From Pelecanus crispus (lineage: Eukaryota > Chordata > Aves > Pelecaniformes > Pelecanidae), in NCBI RefSeq assembly GCF_030463565.1, contig NC_134662.1, positions 1,426,001 through 1,490,000 of the forward strand: 64,000 bases of DNA, in the 5' to 3' direction. Positions 50,001 to 61,326 of this stretch are shown piece after piece. A program made the translations under genes and the position numbers. The notes under the pieces are model-generated. The model was not told where the DNA came from, did no database searches, and saw only the letters and a list, made by a program, of their open reading frames with translations. Position 1 is the first letter of the stretch, and each line of letters opens with the position of its first letter.

Positions 50001-52185
50001 CCCAGGAGGAGCTGGGTGAAGGCAGGCTGAGCGCTCGGAGACTGACTGGCCGCCCTTGCCTGTCTGTTCAGGGGAGCGTCGGGATGGCGTCAATGCCTCT
50101 GTCAGCTCAGACGTGCAGTCCGTGTTCAAGGGGAAGACGTACAACCAGCTGCAAGTGCTGTACCAGGGCATCGAGAGCAAGATCCGGGCAGGAGGACCCA
50201 ACCTTGACATTGGCTACTGGGAGAGCCTGCTGCAGCAGCTGAAGGCTTACATGGCTCGGGCCAGGTGAGAGCAGGGACTGTCCCCTGGCCAGGGCTGTGG
50301 AAAGGGGCAGCACAGACCCCGCCATGAGCAGAGATGGGGAGGCACAAACCCGAAGTCGTTGGTGGAGGAGTTTTGTACCTTTTCTGAGATGACTGGTTCT
50401 CCCAAGAGGGGAGAAGGGCTGGACACTCGGTCCCTTCTCCAGCAGCAGTGTTCAGCAGAGGTCTCCAAAGAGAGAACCAAACTGGAGGGTTATTCAGCCC
50501 AAAACTGTACAAAACGCAGCAGATTTCTACCTGATGTGGTGGGTGTCACAGCTCTGTGCAGCATGGGCATGAGATGGTTCTGCTGGGTGGGACTTGATGG
50601 CTCATCTCCTCTTTGCAGGCTGAGGGAGCGGCACCAGGATGTGCTGCGCCAGAAACTGTACAAGTTGAAGCAGGAGCAGGGTGTGGAGAGCGAACCGCTT
50701 TTCCCCATCATCAAGCGGGAGCCAGCCTCCCCCAGCGACAGGTACGCAGCCCATTCTTTGGGGAGCGCAGCCATCCAGGCCTCTCCCATGAGGCACCCAG
50801 GACAGAAAATACAGCCTCGTGCTCCTGTCCTTCAATAGACAGCCCTCAGGTGAGCAGAGAACAAGGGTACCATCCCCGTCCCAGTTCCCTCTTCTCTCTT
50901 CCTTGCAGGCTGGACCCAGAGGAGAACATTGTGGTACAGCCGGGGCCGTCCTCGGAGCCAGAGGCCGAGCAGGACACAGAGGTCAAAGAAGAGGCCGAGG
51001 GGGAAGCCGTGCTGATGGAGGAGGACCTGATCCAGCAGAGCCTGGACGACTACGACGCGGGGAAGTACAGCCCCCGGCTGCTGGGCACCAACGAGCTGCC
51101 CTTTGACGCCCACGTGCTGGAGGCCGAGGAGGATACGCATCGGCTGCTGCTTCTGCGTCAGCAGCTCCAGGTCACGGGTAGGAGCCCCGCGGGCAGGCCC
51201 TGCACCCGCCGGCCTCGCAGCCTGCCTGGCGCGGAGGGTGCGCCTGTGCTTCGGGGTGCGGGGCTGGAGGGGGGCACTGCCCTCAGAAGAGGGCGAGTAA
51301 GAGCTGGATCTGGAGCATGCACCCAGAGCTGGCCTGGCAGAGGGATGCCCCCGGGCAGCGAAGGGCGCTGTGGGCTGGGCAAGAGCAGGGAGACAGGGCT
51401 CAGACCGCTGGCGTTCCCTGCGGGTGCCTGTGTTGGGTCCTTCCCCGCTCCCAGCCACACCACCAAGCTCTTTGGGCTGCAGACAAGTGGGAAGGGTGTT
51501 TTGGATGAGTTTCTCAGCACAACTCAGCCCGGCGCCCACCTGGAGAGCGCAGGGCAGCGTGCACGTCTCTGTGTCCAGCTCCGCATCCCCTGCCCAGCGT
51601 CTGCTGCTCCTTCCCTCTGCACGCCTGGGAGCAGTGTCCCCACAGCCCGGGCCTGGCTGGCACTGCAGGACCGCGTGTCATCTCCTCCCTACAGGTGATG
51701 CCACCGAGAGCGCCGATGACATCTTTTTCCGTAAGGCCAAGGAGGGCATGGGCGCGGACGAGGCGCAGTTCAGCGTGGAAATGCCCCTCACGGGCAAAGC
51801 CTATCTCTGGGCTGACAAGTACCGGCCCCGCAAGCCCCGCTTCTTCAACCGGGTGCACACGGGCTTCGAGTGGAACAAGTACAACCAGACCCACTATGAC
51901 TTCGACAACCCGCCACCCAAGATTGTGCAAGGTTACAAGTTCAACATCTTCTACCCCGATCTCATCGACAAGCGCTCGACGCCCGAGTACTTCCTGGAGG
52001 CCTGCCAGGACAACAAGGACTTTGCCATCCTGCGCTTCCATGCCGGGCCGCCCTACGAGGACATCGCCTTCAAGATTGTCAACCGGGAGTGGGAGTATTC
52101 CCACCGCCACGGCTTCCGCTGCCAGTTTGCCAATGGGATCTTCCAGCTTTGGTTCCACTTCAAGCGTTACCGTTACCGCAGATGA
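46879..52185 (+). CDS. CACTIN: Cactin, spliceosome C complex subunit (ten exons)
   Basis: Cactin is a conserved nuclear protein of the late spliceosome, needed for accurate splicing. It was first named for binding the fly IkB protein Cactus and is also reported to dampen NF-kB signalling. Ten GT-AG exons join to about 745 residues (human 758, from memory). The N-terminal third is arginine/serine-rich. A charged coiled-coil middle follows (LRLEREREKAMREQELEMLQ), then the conserved Cactin-mid region, an acidic linker in exon 9, and the near-invariant C-terminal domain ending WFHFKRYRYRR. Exon lengths add up to a whole number of codons only if one G is removed from the run at 46934-46937 in exon 1. 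The gene follows PIP5K1C in the same direction. Confidence 0.96.
47587..48076 (+). CDS. CACTIN: CACTIN exon 2
   Basis: Completes a glycine codon and encodes SNSGDERQKWKKKKSKSRDQ, a second RS-rich stretch, then SLQERLRLKEEKKKQAALMK and ETPEEKRARRLAKKEAKERK. It ends MGWGEEYMGYTNTDNPFGDN plus NLLGTFIWSK. The latter part is nearly identical to human. Boundaries are cccccag/c and gcaag/gtgagc. Confidence 0.96.
48627..48722 (+). CDS. CACTIN: CACTIN exon 3
   Basis: Thirty-two codons in phase 0: ALEKKGISHLDEKDLKERNK followed by RIQEDNRLELQK. Boundaries are atttcag/gca and cagaag/gtgaga. Confidence 0.96.
49205..49350 (+). CDS. CACTIN: CACTIN exon 4 (coiled coil)
   Basis: Encodes VKQLRLEREREKAMREQELE, then MLQREKEAEHFKTWEEQEDN and FHLQQAKL plus two bases of arginine. 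It is a highly charged helix. Boundaries are cgggcag/gtg and ctgcg/gtatgc. Confidence 0.96.
49437..49599 (+). CDS. CACTIN: CACTIN exon 5
   Basis: Completes the arginine and encodes SKIRIRDGRAKPIDLLAKYI, then SAEDDDLAVEMHEPYTFLNG and LTVSDMEDLVEDIQ, the opening of the conserved Cactin-mid region. Boundaries are cccag/c and atccag/gtgcca. Confidence 0.96.
49731..49848 (+). CDS. CACTIN: CACTIN exon 6
   Basis: Encodes VYMELEQGKNVDFWRDMTII, then TEDEIAKLRKLEASGKGGP, part of the Cactin-mid region. It ends with one base of a glycine codon at the donor gtaagc. Confidence 0.96.
50072..50264 (+). CDS. CACTIN: CACTIN exon 7
   Basis: Completes the glycine, then ERRDGVNASVSSDVQSVFKG, KTYNQLQVLYQGIESKIRAG and GPNLDIGYWESLLQQLKAYM before ARA and a split arginine. 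It is strongly conserved with human. Boundaries are gttcag/gg and gccag/gtgaga. Confidence 0.96.
50619..50741 (+). CDS. CACTIN: CACTIN exon 8
   Basis: Encodes LRERHQDVLRQKLYKLKQEQ, then GVESEPLFPIIKREPASPSD and a split arginine. Boundaries are ttgcag/g and gacag/gtacgc. Confidence 0.95.
50909..51177 (+). CDS. CACTIN: CACTIN exon 9 (acidic linker)
   Basis: A variable, glutamate-rich start (LDPEENIVVQPGPSSEPEAE) leads into the conserved EAVLMEEDLIQQSLDDYDAG and YSPRLLGTNELPFDAHVLEA. The exon ends at QLQVT plus one base of glycine. Boundaries are ttgcag/g and cacgg/gtagga. Confidence 0.94.
51695..52185 (+). CDS. CACTIN: CACTIN exon 10 (C-terminal cactin domain, stop)
   Basis: Encodes about 162 residues from DATESADDIFFRKAKEGMGA to the C-terminus FHFKRYRYRR and TGA. 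It includes FSVEMPLTGKAYLWADKYRP, FNRVHTGFEWNKYNQTHYDF and FKIVNREWEYSHRHGFRCQF. It is nearly invariant relative to human and is the defining domain of the family. Confidence 0.98.
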
Positions 52186-52363
52186 GGGACTGCTCAACTC
52201 CCCTCCAGACCCCTGGCTCAGGGGGGTGGGCAAGGGGGGTCTTGTCCCCCATCGCAGGCACTGTCCCACGGACATCCCCAAGGCCTGGCCCAGCACAGGG
52301 CCTATTCCTGAGGGTTTTCCCTGTCGTTGCTTTTATCCTGAGGGACTCCGAGACTTTGGTACA

Positions 52364-52369
52364 ATTAAA
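52364..52369 (+). promoter_or_regulatory. CACTIN: CACTIN poly(A) signal (ATTAAA)
   Basis: ATTAAA lies about 180 bases after the CACTIN stop, followed by the GT-rich aggggttgtttaag. This gives a short 3' UTR. Confidence 0.65.
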
Positions 52370-52389
52370 TAGGGGTTGTTTAAGCCGTG

Positions 52390-55280
52390 GCATCCTGTGC
52401 GCGGGCACCCCTTTCCTGCACATCACCAGCCAGTACCACGCTGGGCCAGCACTGGGAGCTCCCCTGCTCCTCTGGGGGCTGGGTAGCGTTGGGGGTCTGT
52501 CATCTCCCCGCGTGCTGTCAGCCCTGATCGCTCCCATCACCTGTTCCAGCCCCATGCGCTCCCCATTCCCGCACCGGCCCCCTCCATGCGCTCCTGTCAC
52601 CAGTGCCAGACCTGCCCAGCCCAGATGCTCCCCAGCAGGGGCTGCAACGCCCTTTGCTCCACCTACCCCAGCAGTGCTGCTGCTGCGGCCCCCCCAGGCC
52701 CGCCGCCCCCATTTCTGGCACGTTTCCCCCCCAGGGATCCAGCTTCCCCAGCCTGGGAAAGCCACCGTCTCCCTTGACCCTGGCTGTGGGATGAAAGGGT
52801 TCAATGGCTGCGAGGCAGCTGCCTCTGGCGGGGAGGAGGCGAGGGGCATTGGATGGGATATCTCCTTACAGGGGAAAATCCAATTTCCATGGCCTGCAGT
52901 CCCTCCCACGCAGTGCCTGAGCGGCTCTTGCTGCCCTGGGCCACGGGCAGCCATGCTCCCCAGACCCCCAGCGCTGAGGTGGGGGTCCCCGAGGGCGTTG
53001 AGCGACGCTCAGCAGGTTTCGGGCACCTTGGGGAGTGCTTCAGGGCTGAGCTGGGACTCACTGGCGCCGGTCCCTCCGGGCGGTGGCCATGGGGCACAGC
53101 CACACTCGTCTGGGGTTGCCCCACATGGCCCCGTCCCCACCAGCTCCCGAACCCACCGGGTGTCCCCGCTCTGTGCTGAAGCGGGCAGGAGGGGAGGCCA
53201 GTGCGTGGTTAATGCCCGGTAGCGCAGCCTCCAGGAAACCTCTGTCTTTGCCATGAGCTATTGCAGCAAGGTTGTTTCCTCTCCGCAGGCCTCGCTGCAT
53301 CCTGCCCCCCGGTACAGCCCCACGGCGGAGGGGCTCGGGGGCTGCCCAGGTCCCCCAGCACCAGGGCAGAGCTGGCCCTGCTGCGAGGGGGCTCCCTGGC
53401 CTCGGGGGCTGCCCCATGGCTGCCGTTTCCCCCCTAGCTCAGGAGGGTCGCCCTGTCCCGCTGCTCCCGGTGCCGCTGGCAGGATCCAGCCCTGCAGATG
53501 CCGTGGGAGCTCCTGCTCGGAAGGCTCCCACGCCGGCCGCAGCCGCCCCACGTGTGCCGGGGCGCAGCCTGCCCGGGGATGGGGGGATGGGGGAGACCCC
53601 AGCCGCTGCTGTCCTGCACGTGGGTCCCCCCTCCCTGCCCTGCCAGACATCCCCGGGCTGGCGGCTGGGCCGGGACACATCCCCCGGCCTCTCCTTCCTG
53701 TGCGTTATTTAAAGCCGTTGAGCGGCTGCTTGGTGCAGGGGGGTTTCGGGGCCTGAGCTCAGCGCAGGAAGCGTGTGAAGGCCCAGCCAAGGATGGCTTT
53801 GGAGGAAATAGGAAAAACTAAAAAAAGCCAGTGTTTGGGTGTTCTCCCTGCTTAACTGCCTGGCAGAGCCCCCCTGCCCACAGCCCCTCTCCCTCCTGGG
53901 CATGGGCACACTGCAGGGGAGGGGGCGGACTCCCCCAAAAACGTCCCACTGTGCCCCCAGCCTGGACAGGGTCCGTGTCCCCTCTCAGGCGCTGCCTTTT
54001 CCCCGCACCCTGACGTCGATCCCCGGACAGAGCCGCTGACCGGGCACGAGAGCCTGAGCCCCGGGAGCCACTGCAGCCGGGCACCCGCCATGGCTGGTGC
54101 AGGGGCTGGATCCAGCTGAAGCCCAGGGTGTTTTTTTTCCAGCCCTGGCTGCTCTCAGTGCTCCTCTCCACATCTCCCCGGTGTTTCAGGGGGAGCCAGT
54201 TATGTTCCTCTGCCTCGTGGTTTGCCACAGCACAGCCTTGGGTGAGTTTGGGAGGCACAGCTCTTTTCCGCTCCCAGAGACAGCGGCAGCAGCCGGGCAC
54301 AGCGGCCGGGCTGGGTTCATGGCAGGGTGGGGCGGGTGGGTGCAGAGCTCCAGCAGCGCCGTGCCCACATCCTCTGTGCGCGCAGCCGTACCCCGTAGCA
54401 GGGTGGCGGGAGGGTCAGCACAGGCGAGCAGCATCCAGGCACAGCAGCCGGCTGCTGAGCTGGGTTCTGCTCATGGCAGGGCCGCTCCTGCTCCCGGCAC
54501 GCTCCCCTGCCAAGGCCGGCTGCGTTCCAACCAGCCGTCACCCTCCTCCCAGGCTTTTGCCGTGACAGTCTTTGCTCCACACCAAGGGATCGAGGGACGG
54601 GGTCTGCAGCCCGGCAGTGCCAAGGCGGGGTAGCAGGAAAACCTCCTGCTCAGGCCTCTGAGCATCGCCCGGGTCCCGCACGCCCCGGCCTCGCTGGCGT
54701 TGATGGGATGCTGGGTGCATGGGGTGTCCCTGTGTCACCCGTGGTCTCAGACACTCCCAGTGCTTTGGGGCTGGATGGAGACGCTGGCACCAGGGATGGG
54801 CTCTGCCCTCCCCGGCGCAGCACGAAGAGCAGCGGCAGAGGCCGTCACATCCCCTCCTGTGGCTCCCACGCCTCAGCAGGACGGTGCCTAGGGCCGTGCC
54901 ACCCCAGCGAGCCTGGCTGGCCACCACTTTGGGCAGTGCAGTCACACACTGAGCTCAGAGCATCGGGCTGGGAAAACCCCCAGCGTATGAAAACCTCCAG
55001 GCTGCGTCCGGCCTCATCCGCCGGGGTAGGGACCACCGGGGGTGTGGGGGGCACCCAGGGACGCTGCTGGGCACCCGCTCACGTCCGCGTGGCACCTCAG
55101 CCCCCCTCCACCCTCCTTCCAGGAGCTGCTGCCTCCCCCTTTCCGGGTCCCAGGGCTGGAAGGACGAGGCCCTGCTGCGGTGCCAGCCCGACGGAGCTGT
55201 GCTGATGTGGGTCCCGCTGGGACGGCGGCGGCGGCGGCGGCATGGCAGGACTGACCCCCATGCTGGACGCAGGAATCCGG
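52390..55280. other. CACTIN-TBXA2R intergenic region; no gene seen
   Basis: GC-rich sequence with many long open frames on both strands. These are expected from composition alone and show no domains or splice partners. No repeat family was recognised. Confidence 0.6.
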
Positions 55281-55340
55281 CTTGGGTAAACAAATGAGTA
55301 ACCCGGATAAGAGCAGGGCCCCGCTAAATATAGCCGGGCT
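55281..55340 (+). promoter_or_regulatory. TBXA2R: Candidate TBXA2R upstream control cluster (forkhead, GATA, MEF2-like)
   Basis: Within 50 bases lie TAAACA (55287-55292), GATAAG (55306-55311) and CTAAATATAG (55324-55333). The last is a perfect match to the MEF2 consensus CTA(A/T)4TAG. They stand out as AT-rich sites in very GC-rich DNA at the edge of the CpG island. The receptor is known from thrombocytes and smooth muscle, which fits GATA and MEF2 input, but function is inference. Confidence 0.4.
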
Positions 55341-55612
55341 GGCGCAGGGTCGGGGTGTCCAGCAGCAGCCCGTTCTCACAGCCGAGTGGGGACAGGTGAG
55401 GCGGGGGGACGCGGCCCAGCGCGGGCCACCCCTGGGTGCTGGCGCCTTCGAGGCCGCCGCGGGCCGGCGGGGTGCTGGGTGCTGGGTGCCGGGTGCTGGG
55501 TGCCGGCACGGGGGGCTCAGCGCCGGGGGATGCTGCGGGGGTTTGGGGGTGCAGCCCGGTGCGGCCGGACCCAGGCGGGGAGGTGGGCGATGGGGCCGGG
55601 GGGCCGGGGCGC

Positions 55613-55632
55613 GGGGGGGGGGGGGGGGGGGG
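55613..55632. repeat. 20-base poly-G tract
   Basis: Twenty uninterrupted G residues. A second run of 12 lies at 55925-55936 and one of 13 at 59988-60000. Lengths may be assembly approximations. Confidence 0.9.
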
Positions 55633-55730
55633 TCAGCGCGGGGCCCGATCCGGACCCGGGGCCGGGGGAGCGCGGGGCGGGGCCGGGGGCGCTGCGAGCC
55701 CGGCCCTTCCCCCACGCCCTCCCGCGGGGC

Positions 55731-55845
55731 CGGGCTGAGCCGAAACGAGCCGAAACGAGCCGAGCCGGGCTGAGCTGAGCCGAGCCGGGCTGAGCTGAGC
55801 CGAACCGAGCCGGGCTGAGCCGAGCCGAGCCGGGCTGAGCCGGGC
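55731..55845. repeat. Five-base-register simple repeat (gagcc / ctgag)
   Basis: Alternating gagccgggct, gagctgagcc and gaaccgagcc phrases on a 5-bp register run for about 115 bases just before the candidate exon 1 donor. Confidence 0.85.
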
Positions 55846-55864
55846 GGGTCCCGCCGGCAGCGAG

Positions 55865-58800
55865 GTAGGGCCCGGGTCGGCGCGGGGGGCAGCGGCTGAT
55901 GGAGGGGCCGGGGGATGCACGGCCGGGGGGGGGGGGACTGCCGGAGGGGCTGAGAAGGACAAAGAGCCCACAAGGCTGGGATGGACGGACGGAGGGGGAT
56001 GGACACACAGACCGCAGCGCTGGGGTAGACGGACAGAGAGACTGGGATGGACGGATGGGGCGGCTGGGACGGACGGACAAACTGCGGGGCCGGGCCGGGC
56101 CGGGGGGGCTGCGCGGGGCGGCGGGGCCGGGCCGGGGCCGTAAGGGCGGCTCAGCCGCCCGCTCTGCACGGAGGAGCTGGCGGTGGGGGGAGCGGTGACC
56201 CCATGGGGGGGGGGCCGTGGTGCCCCCGCTCCCCCCGGCTGTCTGTCCCCGGGGCTGCGCGTCCCAGGCTCCCCCCGGCACCGGGATTCGCTTTCGGGGC
56301 TTCCCCCGCCGGGGCGGACCCTGCCCCTCCGAGCGCCTCTGCCAGCGCAGCCCCCGCCCGCCGCCGCCCGGCAAAGTTCGCCGCCGGCTCCCGGGAAGGG
56401 CCGGGAAGGGCCGGGAAAGGGCCGGGAAAGGGGCTATTTTGGGCGGGCGGCCCGGGGGCAGCTTCGGAGCCCTCCAGACGCCGCGATGCTGCGGCCGGGG
56501 GCAGCCGAGGGGCGGGGGGGCCCTGGCTGCCGGCCCCCCCCAGGGCTGCCCCCCCCGGGCACAGCGCTGCGCTGCCGAGCCCCGGCCCTTGCACCCAAGG
56601 GTGCCCAGGGCGATCCCCCGGCCGCCAGCGGGGCCCCAGGGACGGGTTGGGCCAAGATGGGACAGGGACGGTGCTGGCTGTCCCCCGGCCAGCCCGGAGG
56701 GTGAGCGGGTTGGGGACCCCTGCCACGGGCCGCAGCAGGGACAGGCGAGGACGGCTGCCGTGCCTGGCAGGGACCATCCCCGTTGGTGTGTCACTGCTTC
56801 CCGTCAGTGTCCTCTGTGCTGGGTGTCCCGGGGATGTCCCTGCTCCAGGCCAGCCCAGCTCCCCAGCAGCGGGTCCCTTTGGCGGCTGTGGGTCCAGGGT
56901 GCGACGCCAGGGCCCCGCCAGGTCCCCATCCCCATGACGTGGCCGTTGCCTTTCCAGTCCCAGCTGATGGCCTGGAGCTGATCCGCTGCCCAGAGAGCCC
57001 CTGCCGCGGGTGTGGCTGGCGGTGGGACCGCGTCCATCCCCGGCAGGGACGGCTGTGCCCGACGGCATCCCGTGGGACCACCTGCACAGGGGACATCAGG
57101 CTGGAGAGGCAGAATGGCTACGGCAGAGAAAGTCCTTGTCCTTCCAGGACAAGGTGGGATGGGGCTGTCCCTGGAGAGGGCCAGCAAGCAAAGAGGAGGG
57201 ACTGGACACGAGGGACAAATGCAAACACCCTGCAGCGTCTTCTGCAGCCAAGCACCACATCTGGGTGGCAGAGTCCAGGCCAAGGGGGCACGTGGGGGGT
57301 GGGGGGGTGTTGCTGCTGCCCAGTTTGGGGTCCCTTTGCAGGTGTGTGGTGCCCCACTGCCCAGCAGACCTCCCTACCCAGCACCCCCCAGCCTGATCCT
57401 GCCAGCCCCATGCCCAGCCTGGCCTCGGGAAGCAATGGGCTGGGGCAGGAGCTGTGCTAATAAGGAGCGGGCTCCTGCATTCCCCATTAGCCTCTCGCCT
57501 TTCCCTCGCTAACCTCGGATGTGGCCAGGGCAGGAAGCGGCACGCAGCGAAGGCAGGGCAGCCTGCAGTGCATCTGTGGCATAACGCTGACCCATGGGCT
57601 TGCGCAGTGCCAAGAGCCCCATTAGTGCCCATGCCGGCCCCTGCTGCTGCCTCTCAGCCTCCAGCAGCCCGTTTCGGAGACAGCTCCTCTCTGCCGGGAT
57701 TTTACCCCAGCACCCTTTGTCTTTACTCACGACCAAACCCTCCCTCCCATGGGATCTCCCTGGGAGGGTTTTGCTGGATCCGGTAACCCCGAACCCAAGC
57801 GCGTGGGTTTGTCAGGGACAGGCACTGGGCTTAGGGTGTCTCCTGCACAGGACCTGCCATCCCCACGCGCAACCTCCTGCGGTGGCCACCTGTGATGGGG
57901 GGAGACAGTGAGTGAGGAGCCCCGGCCTCCACATGAACCCCTTCCCGTAAGTGCCTCTGCTTTGCTCTGGCGCGCGCGGGGTTCAGCTCGCTCCCAGCTG
58001 TGCTGGCGCTAAGTGGCCCCTCTTTAATATTTGATTCCCTCTAAGTGCTGCACAGTCCCAGGCTGGCCGGCCGAGGCAGCTCTGTGCGGGGCGGCACCCG
58101 GCTGCTCGGCCCCTCAGCCCACCCCAGCATCACAGCCGGTCCTGGGGCAGAGCCCCCCTGTCCCTGGCCCTGCCAGCAGCGGTGGGTGAGGGTCCAGGTC
58201 ATGGTTGCGCTGGGGTGGGAGGGGAGGACAGGGAGGGGACATGGCTGATGGTAGGGTTTGGGGTGTGCAGGGCGGAGATGCCGGGGCTGGTATATCCTTG
58301 CCCAGCCATGGTGCCACCGTGGGGAGATCCCCGCTCTGGACACTGTGGGGAGAGAGGTCGGATCCTGCCGCACTGAGCCGGTCGGTGACAGCCGTGGCTG
58401 TGAGTCCCGGGCGATGGGGGCAGCAGGACGGCATCGCCCCGCGGGCTCCTGATCCCCAGCCACGCTGGAGCGAGCGTAGGGAACACCCCGGGGCGGCGGG
58501 GGACACACACTTGAGGACGGTGCCCCGAGAGCATGGGCAGGCAGGTGGCAAGGGACAGCTGGAGCAGGACCTCCGCGCCATGGCACCCACGTGGCATCAC
58601 TGTGGGGCAGAGGGGGGAATTTGCCACCTCCCAGGGAGGGGAATCCCAGGGGACACGGGAAAGGCTGGTGGTTCCTTGGGGACCATGACCTGCCACACTG
58701 AGGCCTGACCACATGTCTCAAGGGGACTGTCACCTTTGGGGCTGCCACAGCCATCCCTCTAGGACTGGAGAAAACAAACAACAGCAAGTTTTTGCTCTTG

Positions 58801-60418
58801 TCTCATGGAAAAAGCTGGGGCCGTCCTCGCGCTGCGGCAGTGAATCACCGCCACGCTCTGCCAGCTGCCTGTGCCGGGACGGGGAAGGGGCTGTGCCCCC
58901 GCTGCCATCCCCAGCACCTTCCCTGCTCCCCAGCGGCCGCCGGCGCAGCCGGCGATGGGGGCGAGGGCAGGGGTGCTGCTGTGCCAGATGGGTGCCAGCG
59001 CCCTCAGCCCTGCAGCCTGCCTGGATGCGGCCCTGGGGGAGGATGTTGCAATGCCTGGCGCCATCCCAGCCCCAGGACTGTGGGATCGGCGCACGCCTCG
59101 GGTGTGCGCGGCGACTCCCAGCCCTGTGGCTGCTCTCGTGCCGGGGGCCGGAAAAGGGGTGGCAAGTTGGGGGGTGCCAGGCTGCGGGACACGGCACAGG
59201 ACTTGCCGGGGTCGGGGGGGATGCAGAGCGGAACCAGATGCAGGCCGAGCCGCTGGGTTTGGCCCCGATCAGGGTTGGCTTGAGGTTTGACTTGGGGACA
59301 GAGGGCAGGTGGTAGTGCCACCCTGCACGAGGGGGAGGCAGGGGTGCCGGGACACCCACGGCCGGGGGGCACTGCAGCGGGGTCTTTGCAGAGGTGGTGG
59401 GCCGGGGATACAGCTGGACATCCCATGGAGCCAGCGGGCTGGGGACGGTGTCAGCCAGCAGTGTGGGGATATGGGACAGATGGGGTGGCAAGGACATCCA
59501 CAGCCCAGGAGAGGAGGGTGCTGGCCCTGGGGTGCCTGGTCCCCACTGTTGTCATGCCTCTGCCATATCCCACATCACCTCATTTGCAGCCTGGACTAAT
59601 TAGCGATGGAGGCAGCAGCCCTGGGGCTTCCCAGGCGCTGGACCGGCCCTGGGTCACTGCCCAGCAAGCCAGCGTGGCATCAACCGGGCTGCCCACGACC
59701 GCAGCCGTACTCGTGGACCCTGCCACAGCCACTGGGCCAACATCCCGGTGACAAACCCTCGACTCCAGCTGCGGTGGGGCCGGCGGCAGGGAGAACAGGG
59801 ATGGCACATGTGTGAGCCGGCTGCGTGCCCCACGGCTGCGGGTTGGCCGTGGTGCCAGCACTGAGGGGCACAGCACACGGTTCCAGGCATGGCCATCACA
59901 TCCCGTGCCTCAGTTTCCCCACCGCACTGCGGGAAGGGGGGCTGCCCCCATTGAGCTGAGGGTGCAGGGGGGGGAAGGCGCGGGGCCGGGGGGGGGGGGG
60001 TCAGGGTGCAGCCGCCCTGTGCCTGCACACCCCATCGGGTCCCCGCCGCCGCAGCAGAGGGTGGATGTTGCCGGGGGTGTCTGGGCCCCCCCAGGGTAGG
60101 AGGGAGCTGGTGCCGTAAGAGTTGAGCTGCCTCTGCCGTGCTTCTCCCAGCACCCACCACGCCGATTAGGGCCTTGCGGCAACGGCCCCATGTGGCTCGC
60201 AGCTGGGGATGGTTAATCCCAGCCAGCGGCGGGGCTGGGGCCCTGTCACGCACGGCCGCTGCTGTGCGAGAGCAGTGCCAGCCTGGCACACGCTGTGGTC
60301 CTGGTGCGGTGGCCCCCTCCGCCGCCCATGGGATGCCCCACATTTGCAGGCTCATGGTGAGCGATGGGGGGCTTGGGCATGGGGGACCGGCCCTAAAACC
60401 CCCTCCTTGCTCCCGCAG
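55865..60418 (+). other. TBXA2R: Probable TBXA2R 5' intron; no gene seen
   Basis: GC-rich sequence from the candidate donor at 55865 to the acceptor ctcccgcag ending at 60418. No coding exon or known repeat is recognised; the many long open frames follow from base composition. Confidence 0.4.
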
Positions 60419-60504
60419 GGCGAGGCGGGATTAGCGCCGGCACCGGCGGGGACACGCCACGGAGCTGAGCCAGGAGGGCGCCTGAAGCCACCAGAAAGAG
60501 CAGG

Positions 60505-61326
60505 ATGGGGTGGGGGGATATGGAGCCCCCCAATGGCAGCACGGCCGGCCGCTTGGACACATGCTTCGGGGTGTTCAACGCCAGTGACGGCCACAGCAAC
60601 GCACAGACCAGCATCACCTCCCCCTGGTTCTCCACTGCCTTTGGCCTCATCGGCCTCTGCTCCAACCTCTTCGCCCTCTGTGCCCTGCTCAGCTCCTCCC
60701 GCAAGCTCTCCAGCCGGGCCCGCTCCTCCTTCCTCATCTTCCTCTGCGGGCTGGTGATTACGGACTTCATGGGGCTGCTGGTGACAGCCTCGGTCATCAT
60801 CCCCTATCACTTCATCAAGTTTCCCTGGGCCAAGGTGGACTCCAACTGCCACCTCTGCAACTTCCTTGGCTTTTCCATGGTCTTCTTCGGGCAGTGCCCG
60901 CTGCTGCTGGGGGCCACCATGGCTGGCGAGAGGTTCTTCGGCATCAACCACCCCTTCTCCCGCTCCACCAGCATCTCCAAGCGCCGCGCCTGGTCCATCG
61001 TGGGGCTGGTGTGGGGCTTCTGCTGCCTGCTGGGGCTGCTGCCGGTGCTGGGGCTGGGGCGGTACACGCTGCAGTACCCTGGCTCCTGGTGCTTCCTCAC
61101 CCTCCTGCCCGACACCGGCAACATCATCTTCTGCCTCCTCTTCGCCCTGCTGGGCATCTTCTCCGTGCTGCTCTCCTTCATCTTCAACACAGTCAGCGTG
61201 GTGACACTCTGCCGTGTCTACCATGACCGGGAGTCGGTGCAGCGGCGCCGGGACAGCGAGGTGGAGATGATGGTGCAGCTCGTGGGCATCATGATCATCG
61301 CCACCATCTGCTGGATGCCCCTCCTG
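60505..61326 (+). CDS. TBXA2R: TBXA2R coding exon 1 (TM1-TM6)
   Basis: Runs from ATG to MPLL in TM6, ending in phase 0 at the donor ctg/gtgagg, the same position as the human intron within TM6. Reading on past the donor meets TGA at 61375-61377. No ATG occurs between the acceptor at 60418 and 60505, so the 5' leader is clean. Confidence 0.95.

Larger units (their letters stand above)
55400..56600 (+). promoter_or_regulatory. TBXA2R: CpG island with possible TBXA2R non-coding exon 1
   Basis: This is dense CpG sequence about 4-5 kb upstream of the TBXA2R coding exon. A good donor (cagcgag/gtaggg, exon end 55864) could join a non-coding first exon to the acceptor at 60416-60418. Mammalian TBXA2R also has non-coding 5' exons. 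The transcription start is unknown. Confidence 0.4.

Noticed and set aside
52089-53222. 377-codon plus-strand frame overlapping the CACTIN end
   Set aside because: Out of frame with the invariant cactin C-terminus and continues into intergenic GC-rich DNA.
55014-56794. Very long minus-strand frames (330 and 425 codons)
   Set aside because: Pro/Ala/Arg/Ser-rich translation of a CpG island with poly-G tracts and a 5-bp repeat; no domain or conserved segment.
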